A DNA stretch of 64,000 nt from CAYYUA01 sp964542585 (GTDB lineage Bacteria > Bacteroidota > Bacteroidia > CAILMK01 > CAYYUA01), in NCBI GenBank assembly GCA_964542585.1, contig CAZIUI010000010.1, positions 23,910 to 87,909 of the forward strand. Reading direction: 5' to 3'. Position numbers and translations under genes: made by a program. A model generated the notes under the pieces. It was not told the origin of the DNA. It did no database searches and saw only the letters and a list, made by a program, of their open reading frames with translations. Shown here piece by piece: positions 9,431 to 18,844 of the stretch. Each line of letters begins with the position of its first letter. Position 1 is the stretch's first letter.

Positions 9431-10291
9431 ATGAAACTCCACACGGTACATACTGGCTATTTCAAGCTTGATGGTGGCGCCATGTTTGGCGTAGTCCCGA
9501 AAACGCTATGGCAACAGCTTAATTCACCTGACGATAACAACAAGTGTACCTGGGCCATGCGTTGCCTGTTAGTAGAAATGGAAGATCGCAAGATCCTCAT
9601 TGATAGCGGAATAGGTAATAAGCAGTCTGAAAAGTTTTTCAGCTTTTATGAACCGCACGGGGAGGAAAATCTTGAAAATTCCCTTAAAGCGGTCGGCTAT
9701 CAACCGGAGGATATCACTGACCACGTACTCACCCATCTCCACTTTGACCATTGTGGCGGTAGCATTGTTCGGGATAAGGAAACCGGGGATTTACGGCCTT
9801 ATTTTCCTAACGCTACGTATCATGTTAGCAAACCGCAGTGGGAAAGCGCTATGAAACCCAATGCAAGGGAGAAGGCATCTTTTATCCCAGAGAACATTGA
9901 ACCCATGGAAAAGGCCAGTAAGCTCAACCTGATCCCTGCTGATGAATTTGAAAAAAGCCTTTTTCCGGGCTTTAAAGTCCGTTTTTACAATGGACATACT
10001 GACGGTATGATGATCCCTTTCCTTGACTATGAAGGACAAACGGTTGTCTACACAGCGGACCTGCTACCTTCCAGGTTTCATTACAAGACACCCTATGTCA
10101 TGGCTTTTGACATCCGCCCCTTAGATACGCTCGAGGAGAAGCCCCATTTCCTGGAAGAAGCTATTGAGAAAAATTACGTCCTTTTTTTTGAGCATGATCC
10201 TGAAGTGGCCTGCGCCCGTGTGCAACATGGTAAGAAAGGACCTGAAACCCACGATACTTTTAGAGCAGAAGAGCTAGCGATAGCACTCTAA
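9431..10291 (+). CDS. MBL-fold metallo-hydrolase
   Basis: A metallo-beta-lactamase fold hydrolase of 286 residues. The dinuclear zinc motif is clear: H102, H104, D106 and H107 in THLHFDHCGG, with further candidate ligands in YNGHTDG, YTADLLPS and FFEHDPEV. Layout and length resemble the lactonase/aryl hydrolase-like MBL proteins (for example quorum-quenching AiiA-type relatives), but the substrate cannot be read from sequence. No signal peptide, so probably cytoplasmic. It stands alone after the gcvP terminator; the next gene is convergent. Confidence 0.85.
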   Translation: MKLHTVHTGYFKLDGGAMFGVVPKTLWQQLNSPDDNNKCTWAMRCLLVEMEDRKILIDSGIGNKQSEKFFSFYEPHGEENLENSLKAVGYQPEDITDHVLTHLHFDHCGGSIVRDKETGDLRPYFPNATYHVSKPQWESAMKPNAREKASFIPENIEPMEKASKLNLIPADEFEKSLFPGFKVRFYNGHTDGMMIPFLDYEGQTVVYTADLLPSRFHYKTPYVMAFDIRPLDTLEEKPHFLEEAIEKNYVLFFEHDPEVACARVQHGKKGPETHDTFRAEELAIAL

Positions 10292-10321
10292 CTTTAGCTG
10301 ATCTAAAGCTAGCACCGGGAG

Positions 10322-11059
10322 CTACTGTTCTTTTTGAGGTTGACCGGGGTTTTTTAATTGATAGACCAATCCTAAACTAAACTGCATGCCGGTAAAATTA
10401 GCAAATTGCTGTTTATTGATATCGGTCAGGTAAAGCCTGGTGTAGTAACCGGTTTGGATGAAGAGGTTGTCGCTAACCCGCTTGCGAAAATTAAAACCAG
10501 CTTTTAATCCAAATAAAAACCGTGCAAAATCACTATCATTGATGTCGGCCTTGCCTGTGGATCCATCGGGCAGCGTGAAGATTGTGGTGGCCTCATCTAC
10601 AAAACTGAAGACTGGCCCCCCTTCTATAGCAAGTTGAGAGGACGTTCCTATGACCAACTGCCGTTCATAAATCACAGGAACCTCAATATAGCGCAGTTTA
10701 TGAGACTGCTTAACCGGTGTACCCACGGCTAAGCTATCTTCTTGATCCCGAAGTTTCTGATCAAAGTCCCTAAAGTTGTAGAGTACCCCGCCACCCCATG
10801 CGGTAGAATCGTTCTCCAATGAGCGGGTTAGCTCAACGCCTGCGGTGTAGTTGAAACTAAACTCACTGGTGTAAAACTTTTCATCATTCAACGCTGGGAA
10901 AGGGTAAAAATCGTAGTTGAAAAGTGTTTTTAACTGCCAAACCGGATCCGGCTTTTCCTCGGTTCGTTTCCATATTTGTGCTTGGGTCAATAAGGGGAAG
11001 CCTAACAATAAAATTATCAGGGTTATCCAAAACATGTTTCTTGTCACTGACTTATACAT
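10322..11059 (-). CDS. Outer-membrane beta-barrel protein, PorT-like superfamily
   Basis: A 245-residue protein with a signal peptide ending about residue 28 in LLTQAQ and then alternating aromatic/polar strands ending in a C-terminal FSLGLVYQLKN strand. This is the pattern of the small outer-membrane barrels common in Bacteroidota (outer membrane beta-barrel domain). Ligand or role is unknown. It lies 46 bases downstream of the MDR reductase gene on the same strand and may be its operon partner, although the two show no functional link. Confidence 0.7.
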   Translation of the reverse strand: MYKSVTRNMFWITLIILLLGFPLLTQAQIWKRTEEKPDPVWQLKTLFNYDFYPFPALNDEKFYTSEFSFNYTAGVELTRSLENDSTAWGGGVLYNFRDFDQKLRDQEDSLAVGTPVKQSHKLRYIEVPVIYERQLVIGTSSQLAIEGGPVFSFVDEATTIFTLPDGSTGKADINDSDFARFLFGLKAGFNFRKRVSDNLFIQTGYYTRLYLTDINKQQFANFTGMQFSLGLVYQLKNPGQPQKEQ

Positions 11060-11105
11060 AGGCCTGGTATCCTGGGAGTAACGCTAAGAAGGTCAATCCC
11101 GATTC

Positions 11106-12113
11106 TTAATCCATTTTAGCCACAAGTTTGCCAAACTGAGTTCCGGCTTTCATTTGATCAAAGGCTTCAATAATCTCATCAAATGGTCTTATGGAATCCA
11201 CAGTAGGTACTACCCGGTGCTTTTCCACAAAAGCTAGCATTGCTTCAAAATCCTGATCACTTCCCATTGTCGAACCCTCCAGGGTAAGCTGCTTCCAGAA
11301 AGCTTTGTGGACATTTAACTGCTTTGGCTGACCCGCTGTTGCACCGTAAAATACAAGCTTACTACCAGGTTTTAGAAGGTCGATAAGCGCATTCCATTGG
11401 TCACCGCCAGCACTATCTATCACCAGATCAAAACCTCCGCTTCGCTTTTTGAGCTGATGCGCCCAATCATTTTGATGGTAGTTAGCCCCTTCCAGAGCCC
11501 CGAGTTCTCTGGCACGTTTTAGTTTAGCGTTCTCACCTGAGGTAACATAAATATCAGCATTTTTAGCAGCCGCCATTTGTAAAACCATTTGGGCTACGCC
11601 ACCACCAATGCCTGTTATAAGCAACTTTTGCGCTGGCTGTAATTGTCCCTTAACGATAAGGGCCCTGTAACCCGTCAAGCCAGCCAGCGGTAAAGCAGAT
11701 GCCTGAGCCGCGCTTAGGTGCTGAGGTTTCTGATAAAGATTGTTGACTGGCGCCACAGCATATTCCGCAAAAACTCCAGCCGCGGGCATGCCTAGTATCT
11801 GAAAATCACGGGATTGCGCGGATTCATGGACACCCCAGTTTAAGCTTGGATTAATGATAACCTCACGGCCAATTAAATTTTGGCTTTTGGAGTCTTTGAC
11901 ATCTTCTACGATTCCGCAAGCATCAGAGCCCAGAATAGCAGGGTATTGGATACCCGGATAAAGCCCTTCCCGAATGAATTGATCACGATGATTCAAAGCA
12001 GCTGCTTTTATCCTGACCAATGCCTCCCCTTCGCTTAAAATAGGGAAGGATTGCTGGGTAAAATGAAGACCAACTTCTTGCGTTAGGGTAAGTGCTTTAT
12101 AAGAGGACGCCAT
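11106..12113 (-). CDS. Zinc-independent MDR oxidoreductase (quinone oxidoreductase-like)
   Basis: Member of the medium-chain dehydrogenase/reductase superfamily, 335 residues. The N-terminal GroES-like domain shows ALNHRDQFIREGLYPG and GSDACGIV; the nucleotide-binding motif GIGGGVAQMVLQMA begins about residue 167. The catalytic-zinc and structural-zinc cysteine sets of alcohol dehydrogenases are absent, placing it with NADPH quinone/enoyl reductases. Substrate is undetermined. A minus-strand TAATTTTG element (12147-12140) lies 27 bases upstream of the start. Confidence 0.85.
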   Translation of the reverse strand: MASSYKALTLTQEVGLHFTQQSFPILSEGEALVRIKAAALNHRDQFIREGLYPGIQYPAILGSDACGIVEDVKDSKSQNLIGREVIINPSLNWGVHESAQSRDFQILGMPAAGVFAEYAVAPVNNLYQKPQHLSAAQASALPLAGLTGYRALIVKGQLQPAQKLLITGIGGGVAQMVLQMAAAKNADIYVTSGENAKLKRARELGALEGANYHQNDWAHQLKKRSGGFDLVIDSAGGDQWNALIDLLKPGSKLVFYGATAGQPKQLNVHKAFWKQLTLEGSTMGSDQDFEAMLAFVEKHRVVPTVDSIRPFDEIIEAFDQMKAGTQFGKLVAKMD

Positions 12114-12323
12114 ATGAGCGTTTTTACTTTTGAAGGCTACAAAATTACAATTAATGAAGCTTGAACATTCCTCTTTTTAAGCATGCACATCTGGTTTTAA
12201 TACCCGCCAAATAGGGACATAAACAGTTTTTTATTTAATTTGCAATTGTAACTGATCAATCCGAAAGTTCCTTAAAGTAAGTTTTTGATAAATCCCCTAA
12301 TTAAGTCAATCGCCCCCAGGATA

Positions 12324-13610
12324 ATGTATCGGACAGCGTTTGCACGCTTTTCGCTAATTTTATTAGCGCTTTGTTTTAGTCAATGTAATTCCCCTAACTC
12401 CCAGGTTAATAACGAGGAAAAGGCCAATCAAAATATTGTAACTGACTCGGGAAAAACGACTGCCAAAAAGGAGAACCGCCTTTATGGGCTACCAAAGAAG
12501 CCCTATGTAATTCAGCGAAACCGTGTACAACGCAACGAATACCTTGGGGCCATTCTACGGGAGAACGGTGTTCCCTATCCTAAAATCGACAAGTTGATCA
12601 AGCAAGCGAAAGGGATCTTTGACGTCACCAATATCCGTACGGGGAATTTTTACTGCGCTTTCAACCCTGAGGATTCCACAAGGCAAGGTTGCGATTATCT
12701 TGTTTATGAGATCGATCCCATAAACTATGTGGTTTTTCAATTTAAGGACACGGTGGACGTCTACAAAGGCCGACACCAGGTTAAAACCAAAACGCGCAAA
12801 ACTGCCGCTATCATTGAGCAATCGCTTTGGGAGGCACTGGATCAGCAGAATGCCAGCCCTGTACTGGTCATGCGAATGGCTGAAATCTTCGCCTGGAACG
12901 TGAATTTTTACCGGATAGACAAGGGAGACCGGTTTAAGGTAATTTACGAGCAGCAATACGTGGGTGATGAATACGTAGGCGTTGGAGAGATCAAAGCAGC
13001 ATACTTTCAGCACCGAGGGGAAGCGCATTATGCCTTCCCATTCAAGCAAAATGGCGAGCGGGAATTCTACAATGAAAATGGGCAAAGCTTACGGAAAACC
13101 TTGCTGCAAGCGCCTCTGAAGTTTTCTCGCGTTACTTCGAGCTACACCAGACGCCGCTATCATCCGGTAATGAAAGAATACCGGGCCCATAAAGGAACTG
13201 ATTATGGGGCTCCTACCGGCACCCCAATCCGGTCTGTTGGAGACGGGACGGTGATCGCTGCTCGCTATGGCAAATATAACGGGCAATACGTCAAAATACG
13301 GCACAATAGCGTATATGCCACCCAATACCTCCACATGAGTGATATTGCGGATGGTATTCACCGGGGTGCAGAAGTAGAGCAAAGCCAGGTTGTCGGTTAT
13401 GTTGGTGCAACAGGCCTGGCCACCGGGCCGCACTTATGCTACCGGTTCTGGAAAAATGGCAGACAAGTAGACCCTTATGAACAGGACATTCCATCTGCTG
13501 AGCCAGTAAAACCTCCTTACATGGAAGCTTTTAAACAGCAATATAAACCACTTAAGGCTAAATTGGATGGCATTTCATTTAACCAAAAAGCGAAAACTCA
13601 TTTACCATGA
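12324..13610 (+). CDS. M23 family peptidoglycan endopeptidase (lipoprotein)
   Basis: Predicted murein DD-endopeptidase anchored as a lipoprotein. From the chosen ATG at 12324 (AGG four bases upstream) the protein begins with a short hydrophobic signal ending FSQC. An in-frame TTG at 12285 would add 13 residues before the signal and is less likely. The central region is an OapA/LysM-like linker domain; the LytM domain covers about 275-395, with H289 and D293 in HKGTDYG. The usual HxH pair appears as H370-L-C372, so the second His is replaced by Cys. It overlaps the next gene by four bases (ATGA), implying translational coupling. Confidence 0.88.
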   Translation: MYRTAFARFSLILLALCFSQCNSPNSQVNNEEKANQNIVTDSGKTTAKKENRLYGLPKKPYVIQRNRVQRNEYLGAILRENGVPYPKIDKLIKQAKGIFDVTNIRTGNFYCAFNPEDSTRQGCDYLVYEIDPINYVVFQFKDTVDVYKGRHQVKTKTRKTAAIIEQSLWEALDQQNASPVLVMRMAEIFAWNVNFYRIDKGDRFKVIYEQQYVGDEYVGVGEIKAAYFQHRGEAHYAFPFKQNGEREFYNENGQSLRKTLLQAPLKFSRVTSSYTRRRYHPVMKEYRAHKGTDYGAPTGTPIRSVGDGTVIAARYGKYNGQYVKIRHNSVYATQYLHMSDIADGIHRGAEVEQSQVVGYVGATGLATGPHLCYRFWKNGRQVDPYEQDIPSAEPVKPPYMEAFKQQYKPLKAKLDGISFNQKAKTHLP

Positions 13611-14458
13611 ATGCAAGCAAAACCGCAGCATTGATAGGCTGCCCGGATGATCGGGGCGTTTACAATAATGGCGGTCGGCCTGGGGCTAAAGATGGACCGG
13701 CCGCTTTCAGGAGCTGGCTAAATAAGCCAAAGGGTGCCTATGACGTTCAATCAAATTTCCTTGATTATGGAAACGTTTCCCCTATCACCGCTACCATTTA
13801 CGAAACCCATGAAAAGGTAGCCCAGCAAATAACCCAAGCACATAAAGATGGCTGTAATACTTTGGTAATTGGTGGTGGCCACGACTATGCTCATGCCCAT
13901 TTGAAGGGATTGCATAATACCCTTATAGGGGGTCAGCAACTAGGTTGTATTAATATTGATCCGCATTTTGACCTGCGGCCCTATCAATTTGATATTTTAA
14001 GTGGTTCCCCATTTCACATGGCTTTGGAGGAAGCTATCATAGAGGGTCAAAACCTCGTAGAATTTGGTATACAGCATTTTTGTAACGGGGCTCCGCTCTG
14101 GGATTATGCCAAAAATCATCATGTTTCAATCTGCACACGCGAAGAAATGCGCTTTAGCGGGGTATTTGAGCAATTTCGGTCCGCCTTGGGTAATCTTTCG
14201 CAACAATGTCAGCAAATCGCTATCAGCTTGGACTTAGATGTCATAAACCTGGCGTTTGCCCCTGGAGTATCGGCACCGAATGTAGAGGGGTTCAATCCAA
14301 GTGAAGTTTTAGCTTTATTAGGAGAAGCGGCTAGCTATGAGAACGTAAACTCATTGGGTATTTATGAATTAAACCCCCGTTTTGACAAAGATGCCCACAC
14401 AGCTCGCCTAGCTGCAACTGCAGCCTTTACCTTTTTTGATCATAAGTTCAATGGGTAG
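13607..14458 (+). CDS. Arginase/agmatinase/formimidoylglutamase family hydrolase
   Basis: Ureohydrolase fold enzyme with two Mn ions. The metal-binding motifs are complete: GGGHDYAHAH, NIDPHFDLRP and SLDLDVIN followed by APGVSAPN. The 283-residue length and the DPHFDLR variant fit the formimidoylglutamase-like (HutG) branch best, but no histidine-degradation genes are nearby, so arginase, agmatinase and formimidoylglutamase remain possible. Its start overlaps the stop of the M23 peptidase gene in an ATGA, so the two are co-translated despite unrelated roles. Confidence 0.82.
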   Translation: MNASKTAALIGCPDDRGVYNNGGRPGAKDGPAAFRSWLNKPKGAYDVQSNFLDYGNVSPITATIYETHEKVAQQITQAHKDGCNTLVIGGGHDYAHAHLKGLHNTLIGGQQLGCINIDPHFDLRPYQFDILSGSPFHMALEEAIIEGQNLVEFGIQHFCNGAPLWDYAKNHHVSICTREEMRFSGVFEQFRSALGNLSQQCQQIAISLDLDVINLAFAPGVSAPNVEGFNPSEVLALLGEAASYENVNSLGIYELNPRFDKDAHTARLAATAAFTFFDHKFNG

Positions 14459-14555
14459 CATTTCTCATTTCTCTTGAGCGCATTAAAGACTTTTAGGAAT
14501 AAGATCTCATCATTTGTTATACTTGTAACTAATTTCAAATCCGTAAAAAGATTTT

Positions 14556-15455
14556 ATGAGATGCTTAAAAAGATTTTTATTTATTGCGATAGCGCTATTG
14601 ATATCGGGTTGCGTTGAAACGAAACAGGTTTACCAAATAAATCCGAATGGCAGCGGCAAGGTTCACATAGAGGCAACTTTTAGCCAAATGCGTATTCAGA
14701 CCAATCGTGGTAATGAAGAGCAAGAAGGCCCAACGCGGGAGGATAGTGCCCAGATGTACGAGCGCGTTGGTAAATTGATTGAAAAGGCCGAGGGCGTAAA
14801 AGCATGGGATAGTGTCCAATATGGTTTGAATGATGACGGCCAAACCACATTTAGGGGGGTAGCTTACTTCTCCGATATCTCCAAGCTTCAATTCCAGTCT
14901 TTGCCCATGTTGCCCGTTATTCGATTCAATGAAAACCAAATGGCCTGGGGGGTTAAACCCGAACCTGTGGATACAGCCAAACCCCGTTCTTATCGGGATT
15001 CACCGCTTTCTAAAAAGGAAGTTCGGGACCGGGTTAAAAGTATACAAAAGCAATTTAAACGAGAATCTAAAATGGTGGAAATGGCAGCCAGCATGTTCGA
15101 GTTAGAGGCTACATACCACCTCCCTTTTAAAGTTAAAGCTGTAAAAGGGGTTAATCAAACCGGCAAACGGAAAGTTAAGGTATCCTTGGCAGTTGATTCC
15201 ATGTTGAGTAAAATTGCTGAATTGATGGAAAACGAGGAAAAATTAAGAGCCCTCGTGGCCAATAAGGGCGTCAACGGCTTTGAGCTTGATAACAAGCACC
15301 TGCTTAAAGCCGCTTACAATGGTAAGGCTTTTAAAAAAGCGACTTTCAAAACAGGGCTTTTTTCAGGAAGCCCGGTCAAGGCCTTCGATTTTTCTGAAAA
15401 AGTCAAGCAAATAGCGCCTAAACAACCCAAAATTCCCAAAATCAAAGATCATTAG
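14556..15455 (+). CDS. Uncharacterised lipoprotein
   Basis: I do not recognise a characterised family. The 299-residue protein has a lipoprotein signal with LISGC (Cys19) followed by TKQVYQINPNGSGKVHIEA, a start seen in conserved Bacteroidota lipoproteins of unknown role. The remainder is highly charged, rich in lysine, and ends with a PKQPKIPKIK tail. There are no membrane spans after the signal. It stands alone; its stop overlaps the stop of the convergent RNA methyltransferase by four bases. Confidence 0.75.
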   Translation: MRCLKRFLFIAIALLISGCVETKQVYQINPNGSGKVHIEATFSQMRIQTNRGNEEQEGPTREDSAQMYERVGKLIEKAEGVKAWDSVQYGLNDDGQTTFRGVAYFSDISKLQFQSLPMLPVIRFNENQMAWGVKPEPVDTAKPRSYRDSPLSKKEVRDRVKSIQKQFKRESKMVEMAASMFELEATYHLPFKVKAVKGVNQTGKRKVKVSLAVDSMLSKIAELMENEEKLRALVANKGVNGFELDNKHLLKAAYNGKAFKKATFKTGLFSGSPVKAFDFSEKVKQIAPKQPKIPKIKDH

Positions 15456-15991
15456 GCATCGCCTGCAAGGTTACCGGCTAAAAAATGCCACATCACAATC
15501 CCAGATGATACAGCTATGTTGAGGGAATGCTTAGTGCCAAATTGAGGAATTTCCACCGCTGCATCCAACAAAGGCAATACATCATTATGCAATCCTTCCA
15601 CTTCGTTCCCCATGACCAAAGCGTAGGATTGGTTCGGATTTGCAAAAAATTCATTTAAAGGTAGGCTTTCATCCGTTTGCTCTACCCCAATGAGCTGATA
15701 ACCTGCTGATTTCAAATCCTTACAAGCTTCCCCTACCGAATGGCGGTATTCCCAGTTAACGCTTTGCGTAGCACCTATAGCAGTTTTCTGGATTTCCCGG
15801 TGGGGCGGTGTGGCAGTGATGCCACACAAGTAAAGTTGAGATACCAGGAAAGCATCAGCCGTTCTAAAAACAGCCCCAACATTGTACATGCTGCGTATAT
15901 TATCTAACACCACCACAATCGGCACTTTCGTTTTCTCCCTGTAAGCTTCGTAGGATAGCCGGTAGAGTTCCTCTAGCTCAAGTTTCCGCAT
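15452..15991 (-). CDS. SpoU/TrmH family RNA 2'-O-methyltransferase
   Basis: SPOUT-fold enzyme that methylates a ribose 2'-OH in tRNA or rRNA using S-adenosylmethionine. All three SpoU motifs are present in 179 residues: LDNIRSMYNVGAVFRTADAF, LVMGNEVEGL and PQFGTKHSLNIAVSSGIVMW, the last two forming the trefoil-knot cofactor site. It lacks an N-terminal substrate-binding extension, so it is the compact type and the RNA target is not predictable. It is divergent from mutS with about 100 bases between. Confidence 0.9.
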   Translation of the reverse strand: MRKLELEELYRLSYEAYREKTKVPIVVVLDNIRSMYNVGAVFRTADAFLVSQLYLCGITATPPHREIQKTAIGATQSVNWEYRHSVGEACKDLKSAGYQLIGVEQTDESLPLNEFFANPNQSYALVMGNEVEGLHNDVLPLLDAAVEIPQFGTKHSLNIAVSSGIVMWHFLAGNLAGDA

Positions 15992-16056
15992 AATTGTTCC
16001 ATTTTAATGCTTCCAATCCTTTCAATATTAGCGAAGGCCTCCCACCTACAAATAGC

Positions 16057-16064
16057 TATCTTTG
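16057..16064 (+). promoter_or_regulatory. Candidate -7 element for mutS
   Basis: TATCTTTG matches TAnnTTTG and lies 26 bases before the GTG start of mutS. No TTG was found at the expected upstream spacing, so the -33 part is missing or divergent. Confidence 0.5.
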
Positions 16065-16089
16065 AGCGGGAAAAACAAAACAGTTACTC

Positions 16090-18732
16090 GTGGCCAAGAA
16101 GGACTCCAAGGATACGCCTTTAATGCGGCAGTATCATAAGGTAAAGCAACAACACCCGGATGCCATTCTATTATTCCGCGTTGGGGATTTTTACGAAACA
16201 TTCGGAGAAGATGCGGTCAAAACTGCTAATATCCTTGGTATAACCTTGACTAAGCGGGCCAATGGTTCAGCTTATGAGATGGAATTATCGGGATTCCCCC
16301 ATCATGCCCTGGAAACGTATCTTCCCAAACTTATCCAGGCAGGGCAGCGCGTGGCTGTATGTGATCAACTAGAAGATCCCCAGCAAGCTAAAACCGTAGT
16401 CAAAAGAGGCATTACGGAAATTGCAACACCCGGAACCTCCCTTAGCGATGAGGTGCTAGCCAACCGCCAAAATAACTTCCTTGCAGCCCTCAACTATGGG
16501 CTGGAAAAACTGGGATTGGCCCTTTTGGACCTTTCAACAGGGGAATTCTTCACTACCCAAGGAAAAGCAGATTACATAGAAAACTTGGTTAAAAGCCTAA
16601 ATCCGGCTGAGATCCTTCATGCCAAAGGTTCCACAAGTGAATTCCAGAACCGCTTCGGGGATAAGCATAACACGTTCACACTTGAAGATTGGTTGTTTGA
16701 GCCTGAATTCGGGTATGATAAATTGTTGCACCATTTCCAGACCAAAAACCTGAAAGGATTTGGTGTAGAAGAGATGCCAGCGGGTATAGCAGCAGCAGGC
16801 GTGATCTTACATTACCTGGAAGAAAACCATCACCAGCAACTAAGTCACATCAGCCGGGTAACCCGCCTTGATCAGGATTATTACCTCTGGCTGGATAAAT
16901 TCAGCGTGCGTAACCTTGAGCTTTTAGAAGCTCCGCAGGAAGACGGTACGCCTCTAATCCAAATACTGGATAAGACGATTACGCCCATGGGCGGCCGGCT
17001 TTTGCGTAAATGGCTGGTTATGCCCCTGAAAGAGCTTCGCGCTATCCAGGAGCGACAAGCTTTGGTCGCTTATTTCAAAGACCATAACCAGCAACTGGCA
17101 GATTTTCAGGAGGTGCTGAACCAAGTAGGAGATCTGGAGCGGTTGATATCAAAAGCAGCCATGCAGCGCATCAACCCCAGAGAGGTGAACCAGATCAAAA
17201 AAGGACTCGACTGTGTGGAAACCATAAAGCGAGCTTGCGAAGCCTCAGCTTTTGAGCCTTTAAAGAAAGTAGCTGAAAAACTCAACACCTGTGATCACGT
17301 CCGGCGAAAGATCAGTGAGGAGCTCAATGATGACCCGCCCGTCAATACCTCCAAAGGCAACCTGATCAAAGAAGGGGTCTCAGATGAACTGGATGAATAC
17401 CGTAAGTTGGCTTATTCCAGCAAGGATTACCTTTTGGAATTACAGCAACGCGAGATCAATAACACGGGCATTTCCTCCCTGAAAGTAGCTTATAACAATG
17501 TATTTGGCTATTACCTGGAGGTGAGAAACACGCATAAGGACAAGGTGCCGGATTCCTGGATAAGGAAGCAGACACTGGTAAATGCCGAACGATACATTAC
17601 GGAAGAGCTCAAGGCTTACGAGGAAAAGATCCTGAATGCAGAGCAGCAAATAGATGCGGTGGAACAACAACTTTATTTGGATATCCTGCACGAGCTCCGG
17701 AATACCATCGAACCTGTTCAACAAAATGCAGGCTTGCTGGCTTACCTGGATGCGATGCAATGTTTTGCCCAAGTAAGCGAAGATTATGGTTACGTTCAGC
17801 CTGAGCTTCATGAGGGCCGGGCTATTGATATTAAAAGCGCCCGTCATCCAGTAATTGAACAGCGTCTAGAGGCCGATGAGTATTTTGTGCCCAATGATGT
17901 GTACCTTGATCAGGAACAGCAGCAGGTCATTATTTTAACTGGACCCAACATGTCGGGCAAATCTGCCATTTTACGGCAGACCGCTTTATGTGTACTGTTA
18001 GCTCAGCTAGGTTGTGATGTCCCTGCTATGGAAGCATCCATTGGCCTTGTGGATAAAATATTTACCCGGGTAGGAGCTTCGGATAACCTCTCTACAGGAG
18101 AGTCAACCTTCATGGTGGAAATGACTGAAACGGCCAGCATACTCAACAACATTTCAGACCGCAGCTTGCTTTTGTTGGATGAGATCGGTCGAGGAACGGC
18201 CACTTATGACGGGGTAAGCCTGGCTTGGGCTATATCGGAATACTTACATGAGCATCCGGCCATGCCGAAAACGCTGTTTGCTACCCACTACCATGAGCTG
18301 AATGACATGGCAAGTCAATTAAGCAGGGTTCAGAATTTCCATGTATCGGTGAAAGAGCATCAGGGAAAAATGGTATTCCTACGCACGATGAAGCGCGGCA
18401 GCAGTGAACATAGTTTTGGCATTCACGTAGCCCGTATGGCAGGCATTCCCGGTAATGTGGTTAAGCGTTCCGAACAAATTCTCAAATCCCTGGAAGATCA
18501 AAGAGCTAGTGTTGAGCAAAAAGGCCGGAAAAAACAATCACAGCCAGATCCGAATATGCAACTGCAGCTTTTCCAGATGGATGACCCTCAATCCCAGCAA
18601 CTCAAAGAGGCTTTGGCAAAAGTGGACGTTAACACCCTGACCCCGGTTGAAGCTTTGATGAAATTGAATGAGCTAAAAAACCTTATCGATAAGCCCGATG
18701 AGAATCCCCAACGATCTTCAGCAAATTCCTAA
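16090..18732 (+). CDS. mutS: DNA mismatch repair protein MutS
   Basis: Recognises base mismatches and small loops and recruits MutL. The 880-residue length is normal. Visible features are the mismatch-contact VGDFYETF near residue 35, the connector and lever/clamp regions, and an ABC-type ATPase with Walker A GPNMSGKS at about 618-625, Walker B LLLDEIGRGT and FATHYHEL. Start is GTG at 16090; MAKKDSKDTPLMRQY is the expected N-terminus. It is not in an operon: a complete promoter for the tRNA gene begins only three bases after its stop codon. Confidence 0.97.
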   Translation: MAKKDSKDTPLMRQYHKVKQQHPDAILLFRVGDFYETFGEDAVKTANILGITLTKRANGSAYEMELSGFPHHALETYLPKLIQAGQRVAVCDQLEDPQQAKTVVKRGITEIATPGTSLSDEVLANRQNNFLAALNYGLEKLGLALLDLSTGEFFTTQGKADYIENLVKSLNPAEILHAKGSTSEFQNRFGDKHNTFTLEDWLFEPEFGYDKLLHHFQTKNLKGFGVEEMPAGIAAAGVILHYLEENHHQQLSHISRVTRLDQDYYLWLDKFSVRNLELLEAPQEDGTPLIQILDKTITPMGGRLLRKWLVMPLKELRAIQERQALVAYFKDHNQQLADFQEVLNQVGDLERLISKAAMQRINPREVNQIKKGLDCVETIKRACEASAFEPLKKVAEKLNTCDHVRRKISEELNDDPPVNTSKGNLIKEGVSDELDEYRKLAYSSKDYLLELQQREINNTGISSLKVAYNNVFGYYLEVRNTHKDKVPDSWIRKQTLVNAERYITEELKAYEEKILNAEQQIDAVEQQLYLDILHELRNTIEPVQQNAGLLAYLDAMQCFAQVSEDYGYVQPELHEGRAIDIKSARHPVIEQRLEADEYFVPNDVYLDQEQQQVIILTGPNMSGKSAILRQTALCVLLAQLGCDVPAMEASIGLVDKIFTRVGASDNLSTGESTFMVEMTETASILNNISDRSLLLLDEIGRGTATYDGVSLAWAISEYLHEHPAMPKTLFATHYHELNDMASQLSRVQNFHVSVKEHQGKMVFLRTMKRGSSEHSFGIHVARMAGIPGNVVKRSEQILKSLEDQRASVEQKGRKKQSQPDPNMQLQLFQMDDPQSQQLKEALAKVDVNTLTPVEALMKLNELKNLIDKPDENPQRSSANS

Positions 18733-18734
18733 AC

Positions 18735-18765
18735 TTGCTTCCAGACCTTCATTTTCCTAGATTTG
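18735..18765 (+). promoter_or_regulatory. Promoter of tRNA-Gly (TTG-N20-TAnnTTTG)
   Basis: TTG at 18735-18737, a 20-base spacer and TAGATTTG at 18758-18765 form a complete Bacteroidota housekeeping promoter. It begins three bases after the mutS stop and ends seven bases before the mature tRNA, so the tRNA has its own start with almost no 5' leader. Confidence 0.85.
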
Positions 18766-18772
18766 CCATAAA

Positions 18773-18844
18773 GCGGGAATAGCTCAGCGGTAGAGCACAA
18801 CCTTCCCAAGGTTGGGGTCGCGGGTTCGAATCCCGTTTCCCGCT
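18773..18844 (+). tRNA. tRNA-Gly (anticodon CCC)
   Basis: The 72-base sequence folds as a full cloverleaf: 7-bp acceptor GCGGGAA/TTCCCGC, D arm with AGCGGTA loop, 5-bp anticodon stem CAACC/GGTTG with loop TTCCCAA, 5-base variable loop, T arm with TTCGAAT loop, and U discriminator. The anticodon is CCC, reading GGG glycine codons. The 3' CCA is not encoded. Confidence 0.95.
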
